A stretch of DNA of 64,000 bases from Hanleya hanleyi. Its lineage: Eukaryota > Mollusca > Polyplacophora > Lepidopleurida > Hanleyidae. The translations under genes and the position numbers were made by a program. Under the pieces are notes generated by a model that was not told the origin of the DNA, ran no database searches, and was given only the letters and a program-made list of their open reading frames with translations. The stretch lies in assembly GCA_036873755.1 (NCBI GenBank), contig JAVTVY010018668.1, positions 19,007 to 83,006 on the forward strand, read 5' to 3'. Shown in pieces: positions 10,643 to 21,447 of this stretch (positions are counted from its first letter, which is position 1; each line of letters begins with the position of its first letter).

Positions 10643-13600
10643 CCCTTACCAAAAATTCTTGTAAGATCTTACAAGAAAGTGTCCTGTAAGATCTTGTAGG
10701 ACAGTCTTGTAAGATTTTGGCACTTTTCTTGTAAGACTGTCCTTCAGGATCTTACAAGATCCTACAAGACTGTCCTACAGGGTCTTACAAGACTGTCCTA
10801 CAGGATCTTACAAGATCCTACAAGACTGTCCTACAGGATCTTACAGGATCGTCCTTCAGGATCTTACAAGATCCTACAAGACTGTCCTACAGGATCTTAC
10901 AAGATCCCTTCACTTACAAGATCTACAAGACTGTCCTACAGGATCTTACAAGATCGTCCTTCAGGATCCTACAAGATCTTACAAGACTGTCATACAGGAT
11001 CTTACAAGACTGTCCTGTAGGATCTTACAAGATCCTACAAGACTGTCCTACACGATCTTACAAGACCGTCCTTCAGGATCCTACAGGGTTGTCCTACAGG
11101 GCTGTCAATTAACACAGATAGAATAATGCTGGATGGTTGTGCAGGGTTGTCCAATATACTGCAGGTTTACGATGAAACGTTTCGTGTCGAATGAGAGAGT
11201 CAACATAACAAATTATATGCATTCATTTCATACATTTTATTGTATAAAACAGAAACATATAGACAGCTATACACATAAAACAGAAACGTATATACAGCTA
11301 CATGTATACACACAAGGGATTATTATGTTGTCATGTCATACATTTCATTGTATAAAATAGAAACATTTATAGGGAATAGCAACCAGCACATGCACGTAGC
11401 ATCCAAAGTCCAAGGCATCCATGTTTTTCTCAGCAGATCAAGTGTCTTTTATAACTTTTAGCTCCCCATTCAATTTTGATTTCATCGCGTCCAAAATCAC
11501 CTTGCTGGTACAGGGAAATTTCTTCTGGCAGTAATCTATAAAAAATGAAAAGTCATCAGATTAGCAAAGAAATTGTTATCAAGTTATCCTGACACTATTC
11601 AGAGGTTATCCTCATAATATAAATGGGTAGAATGGTATAACATTGTTGTGACATTAGCGAAAAAGTTTGATTAGAGAAATCTTTTAAAAATATTACACTA
11701 CATTCAACTGGCGTATTGCTGATATTAGTGAATGTGACGATAACCAGGATGATTTGCATTGAAATATCATAGAAATGTGATGTTACTGTTATTGGTGTGC
11801 CCTCTGCAAAAACCAAACATGTGCCGCTCACTGAATAAAGATTATTTGGGTCCAGTAGCACCAAAGTCATTCAAGTCATTTGTTATTAATGTAAAATACA
11901 CATTCTTGAATGCATGTTATGAGTATTATAAAGCAATTTTGAAGTGGAATCCAGAATTATGGATCAACACTAAATGAAAACGCAAGCACAACTGGAAAAA
12001 ATATTGAGAATGTACACTAATATGATTTTAACAATGTTTGTCATCCAGTTGTATTGGTCATGTAATATTGCCTGATGCTATTTCCTCTTTGGCGAAGAAG
12101 TAATTCAACAATACGCTGCATGATTTCCATGATCAGATGTCTGCTCCGAGTCGATGAAATGTGCGCCTCGAACATGTCCGATTGGTTGCATCTGAGGAGA
12201 AAAAAATTGTTTCAAACGTTTTAAATGAAATGAATGAATGAAATGTTCTCATGTTTCAAGATGTGGGTACAGATGTACAATTGAATTATGCAGCAATCCT
12301 TAGCCTTGGTCAAGAATAGTGCAATAAATAGACATTTAAAATATAGCCTGTTATCATGGTTATGGTGATAGGAAATCTAATCATAATTTATCCTGCTTTT
12401 CCTGGTCACATTTTTATCATAGCAAATATCGGTTATGCCAACAGTGTATTTGTTATCAATTTATTTTAATAAATATTCCTTTGCGATTTCATCAGAACTT
12501 TGGTATGGAAATATTCTCAAATCTTCTGGAAATATAAGCAGGAAATGATAAACATTTCAAAACAACAAACTTCATAGCAAGTTAAATCCTACTGTTTGAC
12601 AGGAAATACACAAGCAGTGGTGTGATATAACCTATATATCTCACCCTCCGGGAGATTTCCTCCAGCTAGGGGTGCATGGCCAATCTTCACATGAGGTCCC
12701 CAAGCCTGGGCTTTTCCAGCTGACAATGCAACAATAGACTGCCTTGATGAACCTGGGTAGATCTGAAAGGAATTTTAAGACAGATAGAGTTATGGATATT
12801 TCTTTTTGAATTTCAGGCTAAATGAGTCATTAATTTTGACTGCAAATATAAGGTGAAGTGCTGCAGTAGTTACTGAGAAGAGTATCAATTGTTTAATATG
12901 GCAAGTATATGAAGAGAAACATGTTGATAGTTAAAGCTCATAGAGGGTCCACATTACAACATTCTGAGTGTAACTAGAAATTAGAATTGTTTTGCTAATA
13001 AAATGATAACATAATTGTATTTATAACTTACTTACCATCACTACATGTAGCTTCACTCATCACCATCTGCAATACAGTTCTTTAAACCTCAATAGTTCCA
13101 GCTTAAAATGAACAAATCAACTTTCTTTTTGCACTCTATCCTCTATGTTGTTGTTCTCATATGACAGTATGGTGGCGCCACCAGTGGCCAATTAAAATAT
13201 ACCGGTACAGGGGAGATAACTCTCCTCAAATTGTGAAATTAATGCCAGCAAGTCAATTGCTAATGTAATAGACTATCAGGAAAATAGAATAAATATTATC
13301 TGTATATAATTGGGGATAATGAAGAGGGTAGAGTATTCATTAATGGACATTTTTTTCTTGAAAATCATGTTAGAACTGATGTATTCTTCTAAAATTATTT
13401 TCTTCATTATGTCCAATTTTATTATAAAATCTTTGGATTGGACTGATTATTAATTAATTATTTATTAAACTTATTAATTTTATTATAAAATCTAAATTCA
13501 ACAAGATTTTCTTACACAAATATGATACTATTTAGATAACACTATGTAGAGATTGATATCTTTATTTTATTCAAATGAAAACCCATATGTCACTAATATG

Positions 13601-14252
13601 ATCTCTGAAGTCTTATGTAAAGTTTGTGTATTTTTCAATTCAAGCTGTTGTTGTTGTTGTTGTTGTTGATTGAAGAATTCGTCACATTTTGTCGCTGTAT
13701 CCAAACACCAAAATAGTTATATTGATAACTCGTATCATCGTTTAGATAACATATTGAAAAACAAATGTAGTACTTTGACAGAATTTCCCAATCAGGTTTG
13801 AAGGTAAACTATTATCAGATAGATTTTTTTAAATTTTCAAGAATAATTTTCTTACTCGAGTGAAACAGATGAGGTTCTCCATATGATTGATTCAGTAGAG
13901 AGAAGTACAATTTTGGAAAATATCATGATAATACGCCTGCCATTTTTAAAAGAGAAAGGGCTATCCATATCTTCAACTGTTGATCCAATGTTGTGGATAT
14001 TTTGTAAAACTGTCTTGTAAAAATACTTTCCAAAAGCAAACTGATTTTTTGTCCTACAGGCAAACTTATTCTTACAAGATCATGTAGGACAGCTGTCCTG
14101 CAGGATCTTACAAGATCTTGTAGGACAGCCAGCTTTGTCCTTCAGGATCTTGTAAGATCGTGTAGGACAAAAAAACTGTCTTGTAAGATCTTACAAGATC
14201 TTGTAAGAAAATTTCAAATCCTACAAGATCTTACAAGATTTTTTGGTAAGGG
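10643..14252. mobile_element. 3.6-kb DNA transposon nested in MCP, with palindromic subterminal arrays
   Basis: The ends are CCCTTACCAAAAATTCTTG (10643 on) and the inverse CAAGATTTTTTGGTAAGGG (to 14252). Both sides are flanked by TG (10641-10642 and 14253-14254), a 2-bp target duplication. Removing the element with one TG lets the capsid frame read continuously across the junction, which supports these boundaries. Subterminal arrays at about 10655-11105 and 14040-14245 consist of variants of TTACAAGATCTTGTAAG and TGTCCTACAGGATC. The interior is AT-rich with a (TTG)n run near 13645. No transposase was recognised, so it looks non-autonomous; its superfamily is undetermined. Confidence 0.85.
12041..13066 (-). 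CDS. Candidate three-exon small gene carried inside the nested transposon
   Basis: Three minus-strand segments have fitting splice sites and compatible phases: exon 13066-13036 (after TTGCAG; starts ATGGTGATG; donor GTAAGT), exon 12762-12645 (after TTTCAG; donor GTGAGA), and exon 12191-12041 (after CCTCAG; ends in TGA). The joined frame is open for 99 codons. The last exon encodes a helical segment including IMEIMQRIVELLLRQ. No family was recognised. Against it: exon 1 is only 31 bp, the middle exon is also open in a second frame, and no promoter was seen. It could be a captured host fragment or chance. Confidence 0.3.
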
Positions 14253-15094
14253 TGTTGTCGGTCCACATGCAGGACCACAAAATTGATGCCGAAATGTTTA
14301 AAGTTGAACGGGTTCTCCGGGTAGGCTCCGCTGAAACTGGTATTCTCCAGACAGTCAAGGATCAATCGTTTCGGGAGTTCCCAAAAGAACAAGTTTTCTT
14401 TGTTGGTGTTCATATTGCCGACAGGCACAGACAGCACTTTAGTTTGCACACGTCGGATAGTGTACTTGGCTGTTTTTTTCTCCAAGACTTTGAGGTGTCC
14501 CAATTGGACGGCTGGATTCGGTTTCACTTTTCGGACATACAGGACTGCGTCTTGGATGATGATCTTATAGTCAGCTACATGCCCCTCTAGTCTGTGACCA
14601 TCAAGGCCAATGTCGGGGCGTCCGTATCAGTCGGATTTTGATGGAGATCTTGTTCAAGAGGTACCGGTGTTGCATGAGGCAGTCTGTGTGCAGTCGACCG
14701 ATGAGATCGACCGAGTTGCCGTTCGCGGTAAAACCCTTCCGGTTGTTCCGTTGTTCTCCGTGTCGTTCTCCGTGCCCATGTGCTCGGGTGTGTTCCGGTA
14801 GAATAAAGGGGCTGTCAACTAAGAAACATAGAGTGCAGCCAGAGATCCCTCGGGCCCACCGTTGCACGGTCGATGACTCTAGAGCCATCCCCATTGACGA
14901 TCTTGGCTTTCACATACAAGTACGTATGGGCTAAATCCACATAGGCTGTATGGGCCCTGTTTCATTCATGCTGGAGAGTCGGAGAAGCTCCACCCATAAT
15001 CCTTGTTCGGCACGGGTTTCTTTGGGCGGGACAGTCCACAAATAAAATTCACTGTTGGTGGAGGGGCAGAACTCTGCTCGGATTAAGGACATGT

Positions 15095-15481
15095 TTACGC
15101 AAAGATATCCCGGGTATTCGATGTGCGTCCTCGATGGGTCGGTCGTCGACTGGTGCGCAGTCTCGGTGGTGCAGGTCTTTAATTCCCTACGGTTCGTTGC
15201 GCTTTGGCGACCAAGATACCTCCTGCTTCTTTGGCTCGGCGTTTCAATGCTTCTCAGACAGGGACACCGCTGAACGCATCTCCCAGGGATTGCACCGCAC
15301 TTCAGATCGCTTGTTTTCCGACCGCTTTTACCCCACGCGTCACCAAGGGCAGGAACGTTTTGACCATGCTCCCGAGTACGTTCCCCAGCCCATGACCTCG
15401 TTGGATGCGTGTACCACCTCCGGCCTGTTGGGTATAATCGTCCATATAGCTGTGTGAATCGTACTCGCAAGATACCTTCAT
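15095..15481 (-). pseudogene. pVI-like small virion protein, three in-frame stops
   Basis: A 129-codon frame starts at the ATG at 15481, which overlaps the penton stop as TAATG, and ends TAA at 15095-15097, two bases before the MCP start. It has a Gly-rich/Arg segment with RGHGLGNVLGSMV, an amphipathic stretch with LVTRGVKAVGKQA, then a basic Pro/Arg tail ending RDIFA. This layout matches the adenovirus pVI-like protein coded between penton and hexon in Polintons. Three internal stops (two TGA, one TAA) interrupt one otherwise continuous frame; each could arise by a single C-to-T change. Function assignment is by position and composition. Confidence 0.65.
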
Positions 15482-16246
15482 TATACAAAGCTGGGAGACC
15501 GTGCTTGTCGAAAATGAAGTGTGACCACCACTTTCCCAATTTCGAATGCCAGAGATTGTCCGGTGTCATCCCTTATATCGAGGGTGATGGTACTGATGTC
15601 AGTCTGTCGCACCAATAGATAGAGGACGTGGTTAAAGCCTTGAGTGACCTGATCTCCGTAGTCCCCTTACACTGTGCAGACGCGGACCAGGGGCGCATCG
15701 ATATTGCCAACAATGTGATCATCCACCACATCCGAATAGACTAGTCCACACAAGCCAGGCTTATGATCCAGCATAGTCTTCCCCTGGAGCCGACTGGACC
15801 CGACATAGTTATCCGTCTCCAGTCCACACAGCTCCTTCGACATCTTGCTGAAACGTACGGTCACATTGGTCTGGAGCATGATCAGGAACTTTTGGATCCA
15901 CTCGTGGTACTCCATTTGGATCATGTTTCGCAAACGGGAAGATATTGATTCCTCGAGGGCTCGAGCTCTTGATGGGGTTACGCAACGCCTGGATGAATAT
16001 TTTGGGTGTATGGTACTGGCCTTCGGGAAGATTGAAGTTATAGGTGTTGCCTTCGTACACGACTTCATACCACACCGTATCATGTTGCATGTTGTACCAC
16101 GTATACAGGTACTGGATATCCACTAGGCCACACTCCCAACGTCCGGGGAGATGTAAGGAATGTGGCAGCTGTGTGACATAATGGGCTAAGCTGTTGTTGG
16201 GAAACACTGCAGCCGAGCTATTACTGGGTAGTGTGAGGTAAAACAT
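15481..16246 (-). pseudogene. Minor capsid (penton, single jelly-roll) protein, frameshifted
   Basis: The ATG at 16246 starts MFYLTLPSNSS. It is followed by LAHYVTQLP and GLVDIQYLYTWYN, the usual N-terminal pattern of Polinton penton proteins. The frame shifts near 15950-16000. A second frame then carries ETDNYVGSS, a TAA at 15667, and a C-terminal strand segment with TITLDIRDDTGQ and GKVVVTLHFRQ. The stop at 15481-15483 overlaps the next gene's ATG. About 255 codons. In related elements this forms the five-fold vertex capsomer. Confidence 0.85.
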
Positions 16247-16279
16247 GACGCCTGAGCTTTCCTGCTGCCGCTATTGCTT

Positions 16280-17084
16280 TTAATGGTGTTTCCAGGCTTT
16301 GGGAGCTTGTTACCTGTGTCGTGACCGTCGCGGTGACCTGCTACGTGTCATGGCTCTGGAGAGGTTGGGTGTTTTGACTCGGGGTTTTGTTTTAAAGGTT
16401 TCCGCAAGGAGCGTATCCGTTGTGGTGATTTGGGTGGTGATTCAGGTTCCAACTCAGCTTCTCAGGTCCGTGGAGTCTGTCGTTGTGACTTGCGGGCAGC
16501 GTATACCGGAGATTGCTGTTCTATGTTACGCTGCATCCTGGTCCAACGCTGGGGGTTCGCCACCAATTCCTATGATACATGCATGTCTTTCAAACCTTGG
16601 GCAAATATCTCCCATCCTTGAGGATCCGTGTGTGACCTGCGTTGACGCAACAAGTCATTCCCTAAATCCGTCATGTGGGTACCGGGGATCACCTGGTTCT
16701 GTACCAGTACCTCGCCATTATCATTTCAGGTCATGTTCATATTGTCTTTTACCCGCTGTAATACCAGGCCAGCTTGTTTCTTGAACGACGCGGGTACACT
16801 CTGTAAGACTTCGACCCACTGGGAGGCTGTGGGTGTTACACCTGGTAATGGCGACTGTGGGACAAGTGGTGTTGGCGGAACGCGTTGTGCTGGTTGTGCG
16901 ACTGACGTTGGGCTTGGTTCAGGGGCCTTGTATTGCTCCATGAACCTGGTGTATCGTTGAAGCGTCTGATTGTACTGTCGCTTAACCCCGGTCGTTGTAG
17001 AATCTGTTGCAGCTCGTGATCCAGTGTGTTGATCGTATTCACCGTAGGTGAGATCGGACACGGCGATTGGAGGCTTTTGAGCAA
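16280..17084 (-). pseudogene. Polinton coiled-coil structural protein (PC1-like), broken
   Basis: Starting near 17084 the minus strand encodes INTLDHELQQILQRPGLSD. After a frame change it gives VKRQYNQTLQRYTRFMEQY, a heptad-like helical region, then a Pro-rich linker and VLQSVPASFKKQ. A stop at 16726 is followed in the same frame by IPGTHMTDLGNDLLRQR and GWEIFAQGLKDMHV, a C-terminal segment recurrent in Polinton proteins of this position. Further stops lie downstream (near 16570), and the 3' end before the penton start is uncertain. The role is unknown; a scaffold or core role is a guess. Confidence 0.6.
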
Positions 17085-17093
17085 GAAGAGGGC

Positions 17094-17384
17094 CTAACAC
17101 AGGAGCAGCAACAGGGCTAAGATCGCATCGAGAAAGCCGCCTTTCTGTAAAATCTTTTTCTTCTGAGCTTACGGGACTCGCTTCTGGATCAGGGTTCGGA
17201 GACCTGTATTATGCTTAGCCAACTTGGTCTTCTGAGCCGGTGTCAGTGGCACGTTCCCTTATAAGACGTCATACCCGATTTCACACAGACAGCTTACCAA
17301 GACAGGGTCTGTCCCGCGTAGAATAGTCCGAACCAACTCGGTTGCGGCGGTCTTCAATACACGTCGTACTCGAGCGGACATCAT
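17094..17384 (-). pseudogene. Small basic pX-like protein, two in-frame stops
   Basis: The ATG at 17384 (or 17381) begins MSARVRRVLKTAATELV. The frame continues with GNVPLTPAQKTKLAKH and ends KKKILQKGGFLDAILALLL before TAG at 17094-17096. A recurrent short Polinton gene has this plan: an N-terminal helix pair, a NVPL..QK segment, and a basic patch followed by GGFL and a hydrophobic tail reminiscent of adenovirus pX. Two TAA codons (near 17262 and 17172) interrupt the frame. Confidence 0.6.
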
Positions 17385-17491
17385 GTACAACTAAGGGTGG
17401 AACCCGCAACCATGCCTTTTTTTATCATTTGCGGTCTACTTCCTGAATATTCTATCAATTCAGAGACACTGTGGGTGAGTTTACATTATTT

Positions 17492-18115
17492 TTACATGTA
17501 CACGTGGTGGGTACCCCCAGAAAAAATACCGGTCCGTAGTCGAAGGTGGTCGGGAGTGGCTTGCTTCAGGTCGAAGATCATATACACGTGTTGAGGGCTT
17601 GTCGCATCTTCAAAGCCCTTCAACGTAAACCGGGTGCGTCCGGGGTACATCTGCTTTAACACCACCAGGTAGTGGGCATTTAAATTGATGCTTCGATGCT
17701 CTTTGTTTTTGCTGAACAGATTCTGCACAATGTAAATGATGCTGAGTCGCCGACGATGACTGCCTTTGGTAAAGAGCTAGGTGATCCGAGCATCCGTCTC
17801 CGCCATGAGATCATCCATTACAACACATATAAGGGAAGTGGGAAGAGTTGCCGAAATACTGATGGAGCCACATGACTTCCATGACCGCCAAAGTATCCGG
17901 TACCAAATCATTCAATTTGGGTAGGCCTTCCGCGAACGTGAATTTGGGTATTTCTGCATACGCCACTTGCCATTCTTCGTAGCACCAGACGACCCGGGCA
18001 ATGGGTGGGGTAATCATGCTGTCGGTGTGTTGATCGAGTTTCTGGGCGAGGCGCGTCTTGCCTGAGGCCATCACGCAATGAGGCAGGTGAAGGGGTGTTG
18101 CCACCAGGGGTCCAT
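17492..18115 (-). pseudogene. Genome-packaging ATPase (FtsK/HerA, A32-like), frameshifted
   Basis: The likely start is the ATG at 18115 (MDPWWQHPFT). The Walker A loop is damaged by a frame change: the frame with HPFTCLIA stops and SGKTRLAQKL continues in another frame. Then come RVVWCYEEWQ and FAEGLPKLNDL. The Walker B motif VMDDLMAETDA lies near 17830-17800 in a further frame with an in-frame stop. The C-terminal part reads VQNLFSKNKEHRSINLNAH, then LKQMYPGRTRF and FDLKQATPDHLRLRT, stop at 17492. This is the Polinton ATP protein that packages DNA into capsids. Length about 208 codons, usual for the family. Confidence 0.88.
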
Positions 18116-18646
18116 GGTTTGAAGTGTATCCGCTGACGTGGTAACCGCTCTTGTATAACTGGTACGAGTTAACCGGGGTCGTCGGTACATCAGTGTTGGT
18201 TGCCGTTGTCGGTATGTTACGGTGTTCACTGTGGGTGATGAAATTCGTTGGGTTTTCAGACGTAGTGGGCTCTGCAATATCTGGTGTGGTGTTCGATCTT
18301 GACCTGGATTGTATACTCGGTGTAGTGGCGTTGTTGGTGGTGATGACTGGGCTTGTTTCCATCACGGGTTTGATGGGTGGTAACGTCGAGGGGGTCTGTA
18401 CTCACGGCTGGTAGTTGTGTCTTTGGTGGAATGAGAAGAGCGCTGAGGTACAACACGTCGTAAAACACACCACAATATAAAATGCCCAGCATGGTTAGCA
18501 ATGCCACCACAAAGTCCACTTGTGCTTTGCGCGTTTTTAGATACGCTGTGTTCAGCGGCAGCTGCTGTTTGTATATAGCACCGTGTTCATGGTCCAGCGT
18601 AGAATGAATGCTATCGGCTGTGGTTCGTGGTTTTATAGCGGTTCAT
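18116..18646 (-). pseudogene. Single-pass membrane protein with Thr/Ser-rich tail, frameshifted
   Basis: The likely start is an ATG at 18646, which overlaps the integrase TGA as ATGA. After an early break the frame reads AYLKTRKAQVDFVVALLTML and then GILYCGVFYDVLYLSALL, a strong transmembrane segment preceded by basic residues. A frame change near 18370 leads into a Thr/Ser/Pro-rich stretch (TNNATTPSIQSRSRSN, TTATNTDVPTTPVNS). The 3' end probably runs into the ATPase start but no clean stop was fixed. No family recognised; the plan suggests a type II or III envelope-like glycoprotein with O-glycosylated ectodomain, which is inference. Confidence 0.5.
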
Positions 18647-19584
18647 TTGGTTGTCGGTGACCCAGGAATTGAGGACCAGCCTTGACATTTCATGAGATGT
18701 ACCGCCTCACCTAGGCGTCGCTCGGTTTTCAGGATGCGTTTCCCCTTGAAGGTCCTGCAGTTCATATACTCGCGGTTGTCGGGGTATGTCGGCGTTTAAT
18801 CACGAGGTGCACATCGCTCCAGTTGGGGAGGTAACTCTTCTCGAGCTTGCCCTTGAATTTACTGATCCGTACAGGGTCCCCAATCTTGAACACCTCCTTC
18901 GATCGTGGTTGGGGTTGCATGGGATACATGACACGCCGAACTTGGGCTTCGTTGCGTTTGGTAACGGTGATGGGTGCTCTCTGAATACTCCGGTGATAGG
19001 CTCGATTTTAACTCTCCACCAGCTGGGGGAGAACATCGATGTACCTCTTTGTATTCTTATAGGTGAAATATTTATACATGCCGGCTTTGAACGTTCCATT
19101 GAATCTTTCCACAACGGAAGCCCTCGTCTCGTTGTACGTGTGAAAGAAGAACACCGTCTGGGCTTTCAGGAACTGTTGGTATGGTCTGTTGTCTTCGTCG
19201 GTTTGCAAATACAACGGCTTGCGACCCGTCTTGAAGATGCCTTAGAACGCAGCTACGAGAATTTCCCAGATTTTCGTTTGGATAGGTACCACGATGCACG
19301 TAAGATATACCGATTCCCATCGTTGTGTTTGGCAAAGGCACTCATGTCGACCAAATCAGCATGTCATTGAGCATCTATACCACCAACGATGACCCGGTTC
19401 CGTGGAAAATGGCGGCGGGCAGATCGATGTAAGGTATAGGTGTCTTGTTTTTTAGCCAATCTTGGACTTGAGCTCGTTGTATCCCCTGAGATTTAGCAGC
19501 TCGATGGAGGGCGGATAATGCACTATAGGGTGTCGAACTGTCGGGACTGTAATACGTGTCCAGCACCTTCTCCCAGCTCTTCAT
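18643..19584 (-). pseudogene. Retroviral-type integrase (Polinton INT), frameshifted
   Basis: The ATG at 19584 opens MKSWEKVLDTYYSP with a helical N-terminal domain including LHRAAKSQGIQRAQVQDWL. The rve core is spread over several frames. The first Asp lies in ADLVDM near 19350, the second in LQTDEDN (codon near 19199) and the Glu in VVERFNGT (codon near 19109). A segment with YRRCT-free basic C-terminal sequence, KIGDPVRISKFKGKLEKSY, follows in another frame. The last frame ends TGA at 18643-18645. The enzyme inserts the element with a short target duplication. Multiple frame changes and a stop inactivate it. Confidence 0.88.
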
Positions 19585-19622
19585 GGTGACAAATGATGCA
19601 GGACCCCGACCCTTTCATTGAT

Positions 19623-20096
19623 TTATATCGGGTATATATTTGGCCGGGGCCGAGTTTCTTTCTGATTTTTTTCCTTGGCTTCTGCCAGCACATCCTCCAT
19701 GGAAAATGGTCAGTCCAACTCGCCTGATGACCGTTCTTCCTCTGTAAGCACCTGATCCACATCCGCCACGGCATCTTCCAACGCGGTCCATAGAACAGGG
19801 TGGAAGACAAAATGCACTGTACCTCCATCTAGCCGAGCCGATTGAGCAAAGAAGGGGTCGCGTCGGACGTACACATCGTGACACAAGTGGATGAGGTCGC
19901 CGTCCAGTTCACCAGACAACACCCGTTTGAATTTGGTCCAGCCCTCCTGGGACAGAAGAATGTGAGCCGGGCGCGGTTGAGTAGGGTTCCCATCACAGAT
20001 GTCTCCCTCCTCCATGATATCGACCGTATGCGCATAGACGTACAGGAAGGCCTCGGTGGTCAAGCTGAGAAACGCCCGTATCATATGCTCCGTCAT
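19623..20096 (-). pseudogene. Unknown Polinton protein, copy 1
   Basis: The ATG at 20096 gives 128 codons (MTEHMIRAFLSLTTEAF and on), then a TGA followed in frame by 28 more codons (PFSMEDVLAEAKEKNQ) to a TAA at 19623-19625. The centre has WTKFKRVLSGELDGDLIHL. The same block, WTKFKRVLSGEPNGDLIHV, is found in the frame at 20767-21350, so this is a duplicated gene. The product looks globular and acidic at the C-terminus. No known family recognised. It lies upstream of the integrase on the same strand. Confidence 0.6.
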
Positions 20097-20289
20097 GGTC
20101 CGTTAGTGCGTGAATGGCACACGATGTGACTCTCCCTCGTATTTATAGGGCGGAAAAGTCCATGACATGAGATCAAAGAGTCGGTTGGTCGATCATTTTG
20201 GTCATGTAAAACGTAACATTCGTCGTCATCTCCACCTGCTATTTGGTGTTGGGCGAGTGCCGTGTCCAGGGACGCACGATCCGTAATGG

Positions 20290-20618
20290 TTAAGGTCTGA
20301 TCGTACAGGAGGGTATTGCTACTGGAGTAAAAGTACCGGAGCTGGTCCGTCTCCTTATGCCGTAATAAATAGCCATGACTTGGTTCTCAAAATGGTGTAG
20401 GCGTAGTGAGGTAGGCGGGTATTGTACAGGTCCAATATAGGGCGATGTCGGTGAAAACAGTGCCGGATGGTAGGCCAATGGCGTTGGTACATCGCACTCA
20501 CAGCCACCAGTATCGATAACACCTCCGTGGGCGGTTCGTCGTGATCTGTGGTAAAGTTGCCCTCCTCACTGGGGACTGGATTCCTGGCAAGCGGTGAGCG
20601 AGACCTTTCACGTCGCAT
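20290..20618 (-). pseudogene. Small Arg-rich Polinton protein, unknown function
   Basis: The ATG at 20618 opens MRRERSRSPLARNPVPSEE, and the frame runs 87 codons to 20355. A second frame from about 20400 to 20290 (SSGTFTPVAIPSCTIRP) may be its continuation after a frameshift. It has a basic N-terminus, an acidic linker and a His/Tyr-rich middle. No family recognised. Spacing and strand fit the Polinton gene array. Confidence 0.4.
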
Positions 20619-20766
20619 GGTTAAAGATAAGTGAGTACAGTCCTAAACAGTCGGCTCTGTGTATTAGTCTTCATTATGGCGCATCATGGGATAGCAACCT
20701 GAAACGTACATCCCATATTACCCATGGATATCAGGCACCGGGGTCGAAGTTCCTTTCTGGATGTTT

Positions 20767-21350
20767 TCATTTGGGTTCTGACGCCGTGCCGGTCTCCGTT
20801 GTATGGGTGCGATTGTCACTGGGTTGACTGAGCATATCCGGGTAATCTATGGCGACGTCGTCCTTCGACGGTGGAATACGGGTGTTAAGTTTATCCAGGG
20901 CATTTTTGTAGGTCACGGAGGTGAGAACTGGATAGTCCCTCTTGTCTTCCTCCTTGACGCGGTTGATAATTTCCTCATTGGACTCGGCCCACTGGACGGC
21001 TGGTGTAAACAGCTGGTCCACAATAGGCACCACTTTCTCAAAGGCCGTTCACAGATCACGGTCTGAAGTGAAGCTTCGCGTGGGGTCCTGGTAACGCCCC
21101 AGGCGTGCAAAGCATGACCCACGGTGTACGTAGAAGACATTCTCCACGTGGATGAGGTCACCATTGGGTTCACCGCTCAACACCCGTTTAAATTTGGTCC
21201 AATCGTCAAGGTGTAGTGTAACCGTTTTTGATGTGGACTCAAGAGTCCGACCAGCAAATTATCCCGGCCTTCCACGATGGTGACGTTATCCTCATAGACG
21301 TGTAACCCCACCTAGGGAGGGCTCGTAGGACTGGCAACGTGGTCGACGAA
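20767..21350 (-). pseudogene. Unknown Polinton protein, copy 2 (paralogue of 19623-20096)
   Basis: From about 21350 the minus strand gives LHVYEDNVTIVEGRDNLL in one frame, then WTKFKRVLSGEPNGDLIHV and FARLGRYQDPTRSFTSDRD in another, a TGA near 21055, and then a long open C-terminal part (AFEKVVPIVDQLFTPAVQW to TTETGTASEPK, ending 20767). Similarity to copy 1 is clear over the central block and weaker at both ends. No family recognised. Frame changes and stops make it a relic. Confidence 0.55.
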
Positions 21351-21447
21351 TGACGCGTGATGAATGACCCACACCGTCACTGACCGCCGTATTTAAAGTG
21401 CATTGGTTCGTTCGGTTGCGCATGACCAGTCCTATTTATTCAACACA

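Larger units (their letters stand above)
10269..15092 (-). pseudogene. Double jelly-roll major capsid protein (MCP), frameshifted and split by a transposon
   Basis: The ATG at 15092 begins MSLIRAEFCP. The N-terminal part shows WVELLRLSS and, in other frames, YVDLAHTYLYVKAK and VGPRDLWLHS. The middle (14894-14253) has GRLHTDCLMQHRYLLNK, then NTNKENLFFWELPKRLI and ENPFNFKHFGINF. After the insertion at 10643-14252 the same protein resumes with LTPNFGCENFIRAYLSLF, and it ends with INVICYAVFDNIIQVD and a TAA at 10269-10271. This is the order seen in Polinton hexon-like capsid proteins. Several frame changes are visible, a segment near the second jelly roll is missing, and a 78-bp duplication lies at 10394-10549. 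The gene forms the virion shell in related elements; here it is a relic. Confidence 0.88.

Noticed and set aside
9857..15481. In-frame stops as evidence of an alternative genetic code in the Polinton
   Set aside because: All kinds of stop occur, other genes of the element have frameshifts, and the host gene uses the standard code.
14601..20827. Plus-strand open frames across the Polinton (for example 15134-15457, 16299-16784, 18786-19370)
   Set aside because: They are antisense shadows of the minus-strand capsid, coiled-coil and integrase genes.
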